The position numbers and the translations under genes are program-made. A DNA stretch of 64,000 nt, taken from positions 558,001 to 622,000 of the forward strand of contig OZ241897.1 in NCBI GenBank assembly GCA_965203535.1, read 5' to 3'. Source of the DNA: JAJDTT01 sp022827025. GTDB taxonomy: Bacteria; Acidobacteriota; UBA6911; RPQK01; JAJDTT01. The notes under the pieces were generated by a model that had not been told where the DNA came from, searched no databases, and saw nothing but the letters and a program-made list of their open reading frames with translations. This document shows positions 26,768 through 34,688 of the stretch, piece after piece; the stretch's first letter is position 1, and each line of letters starts with the position of its first letter.

Positions 26768-27283
26768 CTAGCCGGCGCCGGCGATGGCGTCCAGGGCGGC
26801 GTCGTAGTCCGGCTGCTCGGTCACCTCGCCCACGTACTCGACGTGGCGGAGAACTCCGTCGGCGTCAACGACGAACAGGGCGCGGCTGGCCAAGCGCAAC
26901 TCCTTGATCAAGGTCCCGTAGTTCTGCGTGAAGGACGCCTCGCGATGATCGGAGAGCATGGAGAGGTTCTTGACGCCGGCGGCGGAACACCAGCGGCTCT
27001 GGGCAAAGGGAAGATCCATGCTGATGGTGTAGATCTTCACGCCCGGCAGTTTCGCGGCTTCCTCGTTGAAGCGCCTGGTCTGCACGTCACAGACGGGGGT
27101 ATCCAGCGAGGGGACCACGCTGAACACGCGCACGGAATCCCCGGTGTCGGCCAGCGTGACCGGGGTCAGGTCGGTAGAGAGGGCCTGGAAATCGGGAGCT
27201 GGGCTTCCCGCTTCAAGTTCAGGTCCCACCAGGGTGAATGGATTGCCTTTGAGCGTCACTGCATTGGATCTTTCAACCGTCAT
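26768..27283 (-). CDS. tpx: Thiol peroxidase (Tpx, atypical 2-Cys peroxiredoxin)
   Basis: 171 aa. Reduces hydrogen and alkyl peroxides using thioredoxin. The peroxidatic Cys is in VPSLDTPVCDVQTRRFNEEA and the resolving Cys in FAQSRWCSAAGVKN, the spacing typical of Tpx. Starts with TLKGNPFTLVGPELEAGSPA, the standard family N-terminus. The ATG at 27283 has GGAGG nearby on the minus strand. A CACGGACTGTTA repeat with an extended -10-like end sits about 25 nt upstream and may drive it. Confidence 0.96.
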   Translation of the reverse strand: MTVERSNAVTLKGNPFTLVGPELEAGSPAPDFQALSTDLTPVTLADTGDSVRVFSVVPSLDTPVCDVQTRRFNEEAAKLPGVKIYTISMDLPFAQSRWCSAAGVKNLSMLSDHREASFTQNYGTLIKELRLASRALFVVDADGVLRHVEYVGEVTEQPDYDAALDAIAGAG

Positions 27284-27306
27284 ATTCGCCTCCTTGGTGG
27301 AGGGGC

Positions 27307-27362
27307 ATTCTAACAGTACGTGGCGAAAGTCTCACGCAGCACACCGGGGCTGCCCGTCCGAC
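27307..27362 (-). repeat. CACGGACTGTTA repeat, copy 2 (promoter-like leader repeat)
   Basis: On the minus strand the unit reads GCAGCCCCGGTGTGCTGCGT, then GAGACTTTCGCCACGTACTG, then TTAGAAT. TGT-TAGAAT (27315-27307) is a good extended -10 element placed 23 nt before the tpx start codon. The upstream half matches the copy at 53814 closely. Confidence 0.7.
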
Positions 27363-27583
27363 CCGTCACCCCCGATCGATACAATCCACGCGCAAACGCT
27401 GGTCACGGGACTCGAATCAAGGCATGACTTTCAGAACGGTTGGAGGGGAAAGCACCGGGAACCATGACTCCCGTCCGGCCCGAGTTTTTGAATTAACGAA
27501 ACTTTTTTACTCGAAATTGCATCAAATAAGATATTAGAAGAGGTTTCGCCCACGGGCGGCTTGGATAGGAAGTGGCGTTAGCA
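27363..27583. other. Intergenic, with an AT-rich patch at about 27484-27546
   Basis: No gene seen. The patch (runs such as GAATTAACG, CTTTTTTACTC, ATCAAATAAGATATTAG) stands out in this GC-rich sequence. It lies just upstream of the small gene at 27584 and could hold its promoter, but no confident -35/-10 pair is visible. Confidence 0.45.
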
Positions 27584-27922
27584 ATGAAGACTTCGGTAAT
27601 CGAGAGCGAGGGTCTGTACCCCAAGGTCAGAAAGCCGGATGCCTCCCTGAGGAATCTCGCGCTGGGAATTCTGCTGCAGGCATTTCGAGATATCGTAGCT
27701 CCCAAGAAGTCTGCCAGCAAGGAATGGGAACTCTGGCGCCAGGATGCCCTGGATTGGTTCTCGTCGGAAGAGAAAGATCCGGGAAGCTTCTGCTGGGTCT
27801 GCGACGTCCTGGCCTTGAGCACCAAGGAACTGCGGGAGTGGCTGGCCCTGTACAACAGTTGCGACCCGGAGCGGCAGCGGGAAATGGCGCGAAAGCTGAC
27901 CCGCTTTCAGATCCGCCACTAA
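27584..27922 (+). CDS. Hypothetical protein
   Basis: 112 aa from ATG 27584; an upstream in-frame GTG at 27572 is less likely because it directly abuts the AGGA. Not recognised. Predicted mostly helical and soluble, with LRNLALGILLQAFRDIVAPK, then an acidic and Trp-rich middle (KEWELWRQDALDWF, DPGSFCWVCDVLAL) and a helical end (SCDPERQREMARKLTRFQ). There are two Cys in CWVC, but no second pair for a zinc site. Composition and codon use look like a real gene. It lies 113 nt before the MlaF-like ATPase gene on the same strand. Confidence 0.7.
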   Translation: MKTSVIESEGLYPKVRKPDASLRNLALGILLQAFRDIVAPKKSASKEWELWRQDALDWFSSEEKDPGSFCWVCDVLALSTKELREWLALYNSCDPERQREMARKLTRFQIRH

Positions 27923-28035
27923 TTTGCGCCCAGCAGCGAATCGGAGCATGCCGGGAGCATGTGACCGGGAAGCAGCGCCGTCCGCCCGGATGCAGATTCC
28001 GTCGAACACCGTGACCAGTTTGGCCCGGGGCTGAC

Positions 28036-28944
28036 ATGTTCGACAGCCCCCTTCTCGTTCTTCTCTGCACCCTTCTGGCACTGCCTCTGGCTTTGCTGAT
28101 GATACTGGCGTTTCGAAGGCGCCGGCGGGCACGGACTGTTTCCGCCGGCGCCACCTCGAATTCGTCGCTGCCGGCGCAGCAGGATTCCTCCCTCCCCCTC
28201 ATCGAGTTGAACGACGTCCACAAATCCTTTGGCTCCCAGAAAGTCCTGAACCGCTTGAGCTTGAAGATCCAGCGCGCCGAAACCCTGGGGATCCTGGGGA
28301 TGAGCGGGGGCGGCAAGAGTGTCCTGCTGCAGCTCATCGTCGGGTTGCTCTGGCCGGACCGGGGCGAGATTCGTTTCAAGGGCCGGAGCCTGGAAGAGAT
28401 GAGTGAGAGTGACCTGCTGGACGTTCGCAGGCGGGTCTCCTACGTCTTCCAGAGCGGCGCCGTCTTCGATTTTCTCAGCGTGGGCGAGAACATCGCCTAT
28501 CCCTTGCGGGAACGGGGCACGGCCGACGAAGAACAGATCGACAGGCGCGTCGAAGAGCTGTTGGACGCCGTGGAACTGGAAGGAATGGGGGACCACGAGT
28601 ACGACGAGTTGAGCTTGGGCTCCAAGAAGCAGGTGGCCATCGCTCGCGCCATCGCCACCAATCCGGAGGCGATCCTCTACGACGAGCCCACCGCGGGGGT
28701 CGACCCCATGATCGGCAAGACGCTGTCCCGCCTGATCCGCAAGCTGAACCGCCGGAACAACCTCACCTCGGTGGTGGTCACGCACGACCTGCAGTGCCTG
28801 GCCACCGTGTCCGACCGGATCATCCTGCTCAAAGACGGCCGGATCCACTTCGAAGGAGATCTGGAGGCGCTTTACTCCTCATCCGACCCCTTCGTCCAGG
28901 CCTTCATCACGGGCCGTCATCCGGACGGGAAGATTGCGAGCTGA
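28036..28944 (+). CDS. MlaF-like ABC transporter ATP-binding protein with N-terminal membrane helix
   Basis: 302 aa. The ATPase domain resembles MlaF/Ttg2A-type lipid-transport ATPases: IELNDVHKSFGSQKVLNRLS, Walker A GMSGGGKS (residues 88-95), Q-loop VFQSGAVFD, Walker B ILYDEPTAGVDP (213-224) and VVTHD with His250. Two oddities: residues 5-25 form a hydrophobic helix followed by a basic stop (FRRRRRAR), so the protein looks membrane-anchored; and the signature motif reads LSLGSKKQ instead of LSGGMxxR. No permease or MCE gene is adjacent; it ends 1 nt from the convergent hisF. Either partners are encoded elsewhere or this is a diverged regulator. Confidence 0.85.
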   Translation: MFDSPLLVLLCTLLALPLALLMILAFRRRRRARTVSAGATSNSSLPAQQDSSLPLIELNDVHKSFGSQKVLNRLSLKIQRAETLGILGMSGGGKSVLLQLIVGLLWPDRGEIRFKGRSLEEMSESDLLDVRRRVSYVFQSGAVFDFLSVGENIAYPLRERGTADEEQIDRRVEELLDAVELEGMGDHEYDELSLGSKKQVAIARAIATNPEAILYDEPTAGVDPMIGKTLSRLIRKLNRRNNLTSVVVTHDLQCLATVSDRIILLKDGRIHFEGDLEALYSSSDPFVQAFITGRHPDGKIAS

Positions 28945-28945
28945 G

Positions 28946-29722
28946 TCATTTGCCCGCGGGCCGGGGAACCGGACGAACCGGGATTCCGCGTTCCGCCAGG
29001 AACTCCTTCACGGCGGCGATGGAATACTGGTCGTAGTGGAAGATGCTGGCCGCCAGGATGGCGTCGGCCCGGCCGATCCGGACCCCCTCCAGGAGATGTT
29101 GCGGGGAACCGGCACCGCCCGAGGCAATGACCGGAATCCGGACCAGTGAATCGACCTTCTGCAACAACTCCAGGTCGTATCCGGACTGGGTCCCGTCACG
29201 ATCCATGGAGGTGAGGAGAATCTCGCCGGCTCCCAGCTCGGCGCCTCGCTGGATCCATTCCAGGCCGTCCCACCCGGTCTCGTAGCGCCCGCCTCCGATG
29301 TAGACCTTCCACGACTTGCCGTGCCGTTTCACGTCCACCGCCAGCACGATGCATTGGGCGCCAAAGGCCCGGGACGATTCCCGGATCAGCTCCGGCCGCT
29401 TGACCGCCGCGCTGTTCATGGACACCTTGTCGGCCCCCGCCCGGAGCAGTTCCCGAATTCGCGCCAGCGAGGTGATTCCTCCTCCGACGGTAAAGGGTAT
29501 GAAGATGGAATCGGCGACTCTTCGGACCCAGTGCAGGGTCGTCTTCCGCTCCTCGACGGTTGCGGTGATGTCCAGGAACACCAACTCGTCCGCCCCCTCC
29601 CGGTAGTACCGGCGGCCCAGCTCCACGGGATCCCCGGCATCCCTCAGGTCCACGAAATGGATCCCCTTGACCACGCGCCCGCCGGCGACGTCGAGGCAGG
29701 GAATGATGCGCTTAGCCAACAC
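28946..29722 (-). CDS. hisF: Imidazole glycerol phosphate synthase cyclase subunit HisF
   Basis: 258 aa (beta/alpha)8 enzyme that joins ammonia from HisH to PRFAR, giving imidazole glycerol phosphate and AICAR. Start GTG at 29722 (LAKRIIPCLDVAGGRVVKG) with GGAGGAG upstream; it overlaps the hisA end by 11 nt. Catalytic Asp in PCLDVAGG and in LLTSMDRDGTQ; phosphate loops TVGGGI and ASGGAGS. Last gene of the cluster; converges on the ABC ATPase with 1 nt between stops. Confidence 0.97.
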   Translation of the reverse strand: MLAKRIIPCLDVAGGRVVKGIHFVDLRDAGDPVELGRRYYREGADELVFLDITATVEERKTTLHWVRRVADSIFIPFTVGGGITSLARIRELLRAGADKVSMNSAAVKRPELIRESSRAFGAQCIVLAVDVKRHGKSWKVYIGGGRYETGWDGLEWIQRGAELGAGEILLTSMDRDGTQSGYDLELLQKVDSLVRIPVIASGGAGSPQHLLEGVRIGRADAILAASIFHYDQYSIAAVKEFLAERGIPVRPVPRPAGK

Positions 29723-30431
29723 GAGCCATCTCCTCCAATGAGATCTTCCCCTCGTAGAACGCCCGGCCGATAATGGCCCCGCCCACACCCATTCCGTCGA
29801 GTCTGGCCAGGTGCCCGGGTGTCGTGACACCGCCGGCCGCCACCAGCAGCACGTGAGCGGGCAGCAATCCCAGGATGGTCCGGCAGGCCGCGTACCCGGG
29901 ACGCTTGAGCATTCCGTCCTGTTCCACGTCGGTGCAGATGATCTGCGCGACGCCCCAGTCCAGGATTCTCCCGAGCACGGCCTCCAACGCCAGGCTGCTC
30001 TCCCGCTCCCAACCCTGCGCCTGGAGGCGGCCGCGGCGCAGATCGACACTCACGATGAAGGGAGAGGGTCCCCATCTGGAGATCCACCCCTCCACCTTTT
30101 CCGGGGTCTCCAGGACCGACGTGCCGAGGATCAGATGGCCGGCGCCCCAGTCCAGGAGCTGGGAGACATCCGCTTCCTCACGAATGCCGCCGCCGATCTG
30201 GACGGTGGCCCGCACGCGGGAGAGAATCCTGCGGATCGAATTCCGGTTGCGGCCTTCCCCAAAGCGGGCGCCTTCCAGATCCACCACGTGAATCCGGGTC
30301 AGACCCGCCTCCTGAAACTCCAGGGCCTGCTCCACCGGGTCCCCCGAGTAGACCGTCTTGCGGTGAAATTCGCCTCGAACCAGGCGCACGCATTTTCCAT
30401 CCACCAGGTCGATGGCCGGGATCACGAGCAT
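29712..30431 (-). CDS. hisA: Phosphoribosylformimino-AICAR ribotide isomerase HisA
   Basis: 239 aa. Fourth step of histidine synthesis, an Amadori rearrangement of ProFAR to PRFAR. Catalytic Asp in VIPAIDLVDGKCVRL and in IICTDVEQDGM; phosphate sites QIGGGIR and AAGGV. ATG at 30431 lies inside the end of hisH (10 nt overlap), typical of tight coupling. A possible dual HisA/TrpF (PriA) role cannot be excluded, but nothing in the sequence asks for it. Confidence 0.97.
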   Translation of the reverse strand: MLVIPAIDLVDGKCVRLVRGEFHRKTVYSGDPVEQALEFQEAGLTRIHVVDLEGARFGEGRNRNSIRRILSRVRATVQIGGGIREEADVSQLLDWGAGHLILGTSVLETPEKVEGWISRWGPSPFIVSVDLRRGRLQAQGWERESSLALEAVLGRILDWGVAQIICTDVEQDGMLKRPGYAACRTILGLLPAHVLLVAAGGVTTPGHLARLDGMGVGGAIIGRAFYEGKISLEEMARVG

Positions 30432-31045
30432 GGCTCATCCACCGCGACGAAGTTCTTGAGCACCCGGAGCCCCGGCTCGCCTGATCGCTCCGGGTGAAAT
30501 TGGACGCCCCAGAAATTCTTCCGGGACACCATGGAGGCAAAGGAACCGGAATAGTCGGTGACCGCCACCGTCTCGGCCGAACCGGAAGGAGCGTAGTAGC
30601 TGTGCACGAAATAGAAGTAGCAACCTTCAGGGATGCCGTCGAGCAACCTGCCTGCCCCGGCCTCGGCCGGGAACGCACCGCTGCGCCGGATCTGGTTCCA
30701 CCCGATATGAGGCACCTTGACCCTGGAATCGTCGAAGCTCCGCACCCGGCCGTCCATGACGCCCAGGCAGGGGGTGTCCTCCTCGTCGGAAACGTCGAAC
30801 AGGATCTGCAGGCCCAGGCAGATCCCCAGGAACGGAACCTGGAGCCGTTGAATGACCGGGATCAGTCCCTGGTCCCGCAAGGAATCCATGGCGGCCCGCG
30901 CCGAGCCCACTCCGGGAAGGATCACCTTCGAAGCCCTTGCGACCCGCTCGGGATCCCCGGAGAAGACGAAGTCCACGCCCAGATAAGTCAAGGCGTTGCC
31001 CACGTTGTAGAGATTTCCGGCCTCGTAATCCACGACGACGATCAT
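30422..31045 (-). CDS. hisH: Imidazole glycerol phosphate synthase glutaminase subunit HisH
   Basis: 207 aa class I glutamine amidotransferase that supplies ammonia to HisF. Start ATG at 31045 (IVVVDYEAGNLYNVGNAL) overlaps the hisB stop by 4 nt. Nucleophile Cys in FLGICLGLQILF; His and Glu in WGVQFHPERSGEPG. Oxyanion-loop PGVGSA is present. Length is normal. Confidence 0.97.
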   Translation of the reverse strand: MIVVVDYEAGNLYNVGNALTYLGVDFVFSGDPERVARASKVILPGVGSARAAMDSLRDQGLIPVIQRLQVPFLGICLGLQILFDVSDEEDTPCLGVMDGRVRSFDDSRVKVPHIGWNQIRRSGAFPAEAGAGRLLDGIPEGCYFYFVHSYYAPSGSAETVAVTDYSGSFASMVSRKNFWGVQFHPERSGEPGLRVLKNFVAVDEPCS

Positions 31046-31635
31046 ATGCTTCCCTTGGTGGAGGGAATCTTCCCTCCGGCAGCGGGATCGAGACTGACGG
31101 CAGTGCGCAGAGCCCGGCCGAATCCCTTGAACATGGCCTCGATCCGATGGTGCTCGTTCTCTCCCGGATTGAGGAACTGAAAGTGGAGATTGGCGCCCAA
31201 CTCGACGGCGAGCGACCGGAAGAAATGAGGCGCCATTTCGGTGGCCAGGTCTCCCACCTTCTCTCTCACCGGGCGGTAGTCGGAATGGAACGCGAAGCGC
31301 CCTCCCAGATCCAGTGCCACCGCCACCAGGACCTCGTCCATGGGCAACATTGTCCATCCGTAGCGGCGGATCCCCCGCTTCTCCCCCAGGGCCTGTTTCA
31401 ACGCCTGCCCCAGGACGATCCCCACGTCCTCGATCAGGTGATGGTCGTCGACCTGCAGGTCCCCGTCACCTTGGACCCGGAGGTCCATGGAAGAGTGCAA
31501 GGCCAACAGTTCCAGCATGTGACTCAAGAAGCCGGTCTGCAGCCGGGCCGAGAAGCGGCCCTGGCCGTCCAGGTTCAACTCGATCCGAACCTGGGTTTCC
31601 CTGGTTTTCCGGTCGACCGACGCTGTTCTCTTCAC
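31042..31635 (-). CDS. hisB: Imidazoleglycerol-phosphate dehydratase HisB
   Basis: 197 aa, single-function dehydratase without the phosphatase domain found in enterobacteria. Motifs: LSHMLELLALHSSMDL, DDHHLIEDVGIVLGQAL (metal His) and FLNPGENEHHRIEAMFKGFG. The histidinol-phosphate phosphatase must be encoded elsewhere. 41 nt downstream of hisC. Confidence 0.97.
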   Translation of the reverse strand: MKRTASVDRKTRETQVRIELNLDGQGRFSARLQTGFLSHMLELLALHSSMDLRVQGDGDLQVDDHHLIEDVGIVLGQALKQALGEKRGIRRYGWTMLPMDEVLVAVALDLGGRFAFHSDYRPVREKVGDLATEMAPHFFRSLAVELGANLHFQFLNPGENEHHRIEAMFKGFGRALRTAVSLDPAAGGKIPSTKGSI

Positions 31636-31676
31636 CGTTTCTTCTCCGCGGTTGATCCCTGAGAACGACTGGAGAC

Positions 31677-32720
31677 TCAGGGGAGAATTCGACGCAACTC
31701 CCTCAGAAACAGATCATTCTCCTCCGGAGTGCCGACACTGACCCGGATGCATTCGGACAATCCGGGAAGATCGCTGCGGTCCCGGACCACGATACCCGTC
31801 TCCCGCAGCTTCCTGCAGACGGAGCCGGCTTCGGGACAGTCGAACAGGACAAAATTGCTTTGAGACGGGAAGACCCGCCCCAGGCCCGGCGTTGCGGCCA
31901 GCTCTCCAGCCAACCGATCCCGCTCCCGGCGGATCCGCCGCCACGTGTCCCTGTGCCGCTCCCAGCCGTCCAGGGCTTCCAATCCCTTCTGCATCACCAG
32001 CGAGCTGAGATTGTAGGGCGCCTTGACCTTCAGGAAGAAAGAGGTCACCAGGGAACTCGCCACCGCATACCCCAGTCTCAGGGCCGCCCTGCCGAACGCC
32101 TTCGACAGCGTCCTCATCACCACCAGGTTCGGAAAGGCTTCCACCCGGGAGACCAGGGACGGAGATTCGGAGAACTCCACGTAGGCCTCGTCCAGCACGA
32201 CGATGCCCCTCCATTCCCGGCACAGTTTCAGAATCTGCCCGGTTCCCAGCAGGTCCCCTGTCGGATTGTTGGGGGAACAGAGAAACACGACCTTCACCGA
32301 AGCCGGCGCCTCCTCCAGGAAGGCGTCCGCATCGAGACGCTGGTTCCGGTCCAAGCGTGACTCGACGAGTGAGACTCCGAAAGTCTGCGCCATGACCCGG
32401 TACATCCCGTAGGTGGGCTCGACGACGGCAACCTGGTCCTGTCCGGGCTGGCAGAAGATCTTGAAGATCCAGTCCAACACCTCGTCCGATCCGCAACCCG
32501 CCACCACCTGCTCGGGACGGGTGCCGGTGTAGTCCGCCAGCGCTTCCCGCAGCCGGCTCTGATTGGGATCCGGATAGCGGTTCAGTTGGATCCCTCGCCA
32601 GTCCACTGCGAAAGGACTCTCGTTGGCGTCCAGCAGAACCCCCTCCTGCACTTCGTCGCGGGCCGACCGGTAGGCCTTGAGTTCCAGGATGTTCCGTCTC
32701 ACCAGTTCGCGTACCTGCAT
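31677..32720 (-). CDS. hisC: Histidinol-phosphate aminotransferase HisC
   Basis: 347 aa fold-type I PLP enzyme converting imidazole acetol phosphate to histidinol phosphate. Typical N-terminus (LDANESPFAV), VEPTYGMYRV, CSPNNPTGDLL, VLDEAYVEFS, and the PLP Lys in MRTLSKAFGRAALRLGY; the C-terminal Arg region is SECIRVSVGTPEEN. Start ATG at 32720, 1 nt after the hisD stop. Confidence 0.96.
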   Translation of the reverse strand: MQVRELVRRNILELKAYRSARDEVQEGVLLDANESPFAVDWRGIQLNRYPDPNQSRLREALADYTGTRPEQVVAGCGSDEVLDWIFKIFCQPGQDQVAVVEPTYGMYRVMAQTFGVSLVESRLDRNQRLDADAFLEEAPASVKVVFLCSPNNPTGDLLGTGQILKLCREWRGIVVLDEAYVEFSESPSLVSRVEAFPNLVVMRTLSKAFGRAALRLGYAVASSLVTSFFLKVKAPYNLSSLVMQKGLEALDGWERHRDTWRRIRRERDRLAGELAATPGLGRVFPSQSNFVLFDCPEAGSVCRKLRETGIVVRDRSDLPGLSECIRVSVGTPEENDLFLRELRRILP

Positions 32721-32721
32721 C

Positions 32722-34035
32722 TCAGTCTCCCGCCGGTGTCCGCCCGGCCTCCCGGCTTCCGGTCCGCACCTCGACCGCCCGCCGATGTCCCTCCAACTGT
32801 TCCAGCTCGGCCATCACCTCCAACGTCGGGGCCAGCGACCGCAGACCTTCCCGGCTCAATTCCTGGAAAGTGATCTTCTTGACGAAGCTGTCCAGGGAGA
32901 CTCCCGAAAAGCTCCGGGCCAGACCGGAGGTGGGAAGCGTGTGGTTGGTCCCCGAGGCGTAATCCCCCGCGACCTCGGGGGACCAGGGGCCCAGGAAGAC
33001 GGAACCGGCGGATTGCACCCGGGCGGCCCATCGCTTCGGCTCGCGAAGCTGAAGGATCAGGTGCTCCGGTGCATATCGATTGGAGAACTCCATGGCCTCC
33101 TCCAGGGACGGCGTCCGGAGCGCGAAACTGGATCCCAGAGCCGCCGCGGCCAGGTCCCGTCGTGGGAGGTCCCCGAGGCGGAGGGCCAGCTCCCGTTCGA
33201 CTCCATCGATCAGCTCAAGCGAAGGTGAGACCAGAATGGCCAGGCTGTCCGCTCCATGCTCGGCCTGGGAGATGAGGTCCGCGGCCACGAAGCCGGGTCG
33301 GGCCGTGTCGTCCGCCACCACCAGGACCTCGCTGGGACCGGCCACCATGTCGATGGCCACTCCCCGCTGTTGGGCCAGAAGCTTCGCCGTCTGAACGACG
33401 GGGCTGCCGGGTCCCAGGATCTTGTCCACCCGGGGAACCGAAGAAGTGCCGCAACAGAGGGCCGCGATGGCCTGGGCGCCCCCAATCCGGAACACCTCTT
33501 GGATCCCGGCGATGGACGCGGCCGCCAGGACCTCGGGCGTCACCGACCCGTCGCGGCGCGGGGGCGTGCAGAGGGCCACTCGCGGACAACCGGCCAACAC
33601 CGCAGGGACTCCCAGCATCAGGACGGTGGAAGGGAGGACGGCCGTTCCACCCGGCACATAGAGGCCGACCCTTTCGATGGGCCGCTGTTCCCGCCAGCAG
33701 GCGATTCCCGGCTCCACCTCCAGAGTGCCCTCCCGTAGACCCTGGGCGGCGTGAAACGCCCGAATGTTGGACGCCGCCCGCCGCAGGGCCTCCACCCGTA
33801 CGGACGGCACCTGTCCGAGGGCCGATTCGAACTCCGTCCGCGAGATGCGGGACTCCCCGATCTCCGCCCCGTCGAACCGGAGGGTGTACTCCCGGACCGC
33901 ATCGTCCCCCTTCTCCTCGACAGCCGAGAAAATCCGGCTGCAGACCTTGAGAAGGTCCGGGTCTCCCACCGGGTTGCGGCGGCAAAGATCCGAGATCTGC
34001 GTGCCGGACAACCGTGAATAGTCGTATACCTTCAT
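32722..34035 (-). CDS. hisD: Histidinol dehydrogenase HisD
   Basis: 437 aa, NAD-dependent zinc enzyme for the last two steps of histidine synthesis. ATG at 34035 (KVYDYSRLSGTQISDL); an upstream ATG would add 14 residues of intergenic sequence. Blocks: IERVGLYVPGGTAVLPSTVL, IGGAQAIAALCCGTSSVPRV, DMVAGPSEVLVVADDTARPG, QAEHGADSLAILVS (zinc Gln/His), RYAPEHLIL and GDYASGTNHTLPTSGLAR. First enzyme gene of the cluster; hisG, hisI and hisE are not in the window. Confidence 0.97.
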   Translation of the reverse strand: MKVYDYSRLSGTQISDLCRRNPVGDPDLLKVCSRIFSAVEEKGDDAVREYTLRFDGAEIGESRISRTEFESALGQVPSVRVEALRRAASNIRAFHAAQGLREGTLEVEPGIACWREQRPIERVGLYVPGGTAVLPSTVLMLGVPAVLAGCPRVALCTPPRRDGSVTPEVLAAASIAGIQEVFRIGGAQAIAALCCGTSSVPRVDKILGPGSPVVQTAKLLAQQRGVAIDMVAGPSEVLVVADDTARPGFVAADLISQAEHGADSLAILVSPSLELIDGVERELALRLGDLPRRDLAAAALGSSFALRTPSLEEAMEFSNRYAPEHLILQLREPKRWAARVQSAGSVFLGPWSPEVAGDYASGTNHTLPTSGLARSFSGVSLDSFVKKITFQELSREGLRSLAPTLEVMAELEQLEGHRRAVEVRTGSREAGRTPAGD

Positions 34036-34080
34036 CTCGACACACCTGCGCTCTGCCGTCGTTTCCGCTCCTCTCAAAGT

Positions 34081-34395
34081 TCAGGACCCCGCTTGCGGCG
34101 GCTCGATTCCGGCCAACCGCCGGATCATCAACCGGTAGCCGCCTTCTCCGTATCGAAGCCAATGGGCGATCCGGGTGATGGTCGCCGTGCTGACTCCAGT
34201 GATCCGATGGATCTCCCGATAGGGGATCTCCCGCGCCACCAGCCGGGCCACCTGCCAGCGTTCGGCCATGGCCGTGAGCTCTCCCATGGTACAGAGATCT
34301 CGAAAGAAGAGGGCGTACTCCTCCCTGCCCCGGAGACGGGACATGGCGTCGAATAGCTCCCAGAGAGCCTCGTTCTCCTCCAATATGGTTTCCAT
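34081..34395 (-). CDS. YerC/YecD family TrpR-related transcriptional regulator
   Basis: 104 aa TrpR-superfamily helix-turn-helix protein. Start ATG 34395 (METILEENEALWELFDAM); the longer in-frame ORF would read through the promoter. Core: LCTMGELTAMAERWQVARLV, EIPYREIHRITGVSTATITR (reading helix) and IAHWLRYGEGGYRLMI. The family often precedes his genes, as here, and is thought to repress them; the ligand is not established. It sits 45 nt upstream of hisD on the same strand, so autoregulation would cover the operon. Confidence 0.93.
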   Translation of the reverse strand: METILEENEALWELFDAMSRLRGREEYALFFRDLCTMGELTAMAERWQVARLVAREIPYREIHRITGVSTATITRIAHWLRYGEGGYRLMIRRLAGIEPPQAGS

Positions 34396-34419
34396 GTGAT
34401 AACATGTTAACACAGTATA
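34396..34419 (-). promoter_or_regulatory. Promoter and palindromic operator of the yerC-his operon
   Basis: On the minus strand TGTTATACT (extended -10, about 34421-34413) is followed by a near-perfect 18 bp palindrome GTGTTAACATGTTATCAC (34413-34396; 8 of 9 arm positions match). The palindrome abuts the start codon. A regulator bound there would cover the transcription start, fitting autorepression. No clear -35 box, as is common with extended -10 promoters. Confidence 0.6.
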
Positions 34420-34515
34420 ACAGGGAAGACCACCCTGGACCGAGATTCGCCTCATGACCGGGCGCTCGCCGTCCCGAACCGGCACGCAATGGCGCCCCTT
34501 GCGTCGATCAAAAGG

Positions 34516-34558
34516 TTTTCCACAGTTTTTCCACAGAATTGCGTCTTGAATTGTGGAA
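34516..34558. other. TTTTCCACAG direct repeats with hairpin (DnaA-box-like)
   Basis: TTTTCCACAG at 34516-34525 and 34527-34536, with an inverted TGTGGAA at 34552-34558. The second copy can pair with the inverted one as TTCCACA-g-AATT / AATTGTGGAA. The remaining 290 bp between yerC and korB holds no gene; another hairpin (CGGCG-ctcgaa-CGCCG, 34644-34659) follows korB and could end its transcript. Function unknown. Confidence 0.45.
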
Positions 34559-34688
34559 CATCGACCGGACCTTGCACGACTCTTGCCATTGGCCGGAGGG
34601 GACTCGCCGGACCTGCGCCAAAGGTTGGGTCGACAGTGTGGGGCGGCGCTCGAACGCCGGGTAGCGGCCGGACCGCCGATGGGAAAGC

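Noticed and set aside
26195..27313. 372-codon plus-strand ORF between mcrB and tpx
   Set aside because: It runs antisense through all of tpx and shows no recognisable motif.
34501..34560. Replication origin suggested by DnaA-box-like strings
   Set aside because: Only three boxes, no AT-rich unwinding region and no dnaA, dnaN, gyrB or rpmH nearby; kept only as a low-interest observation.
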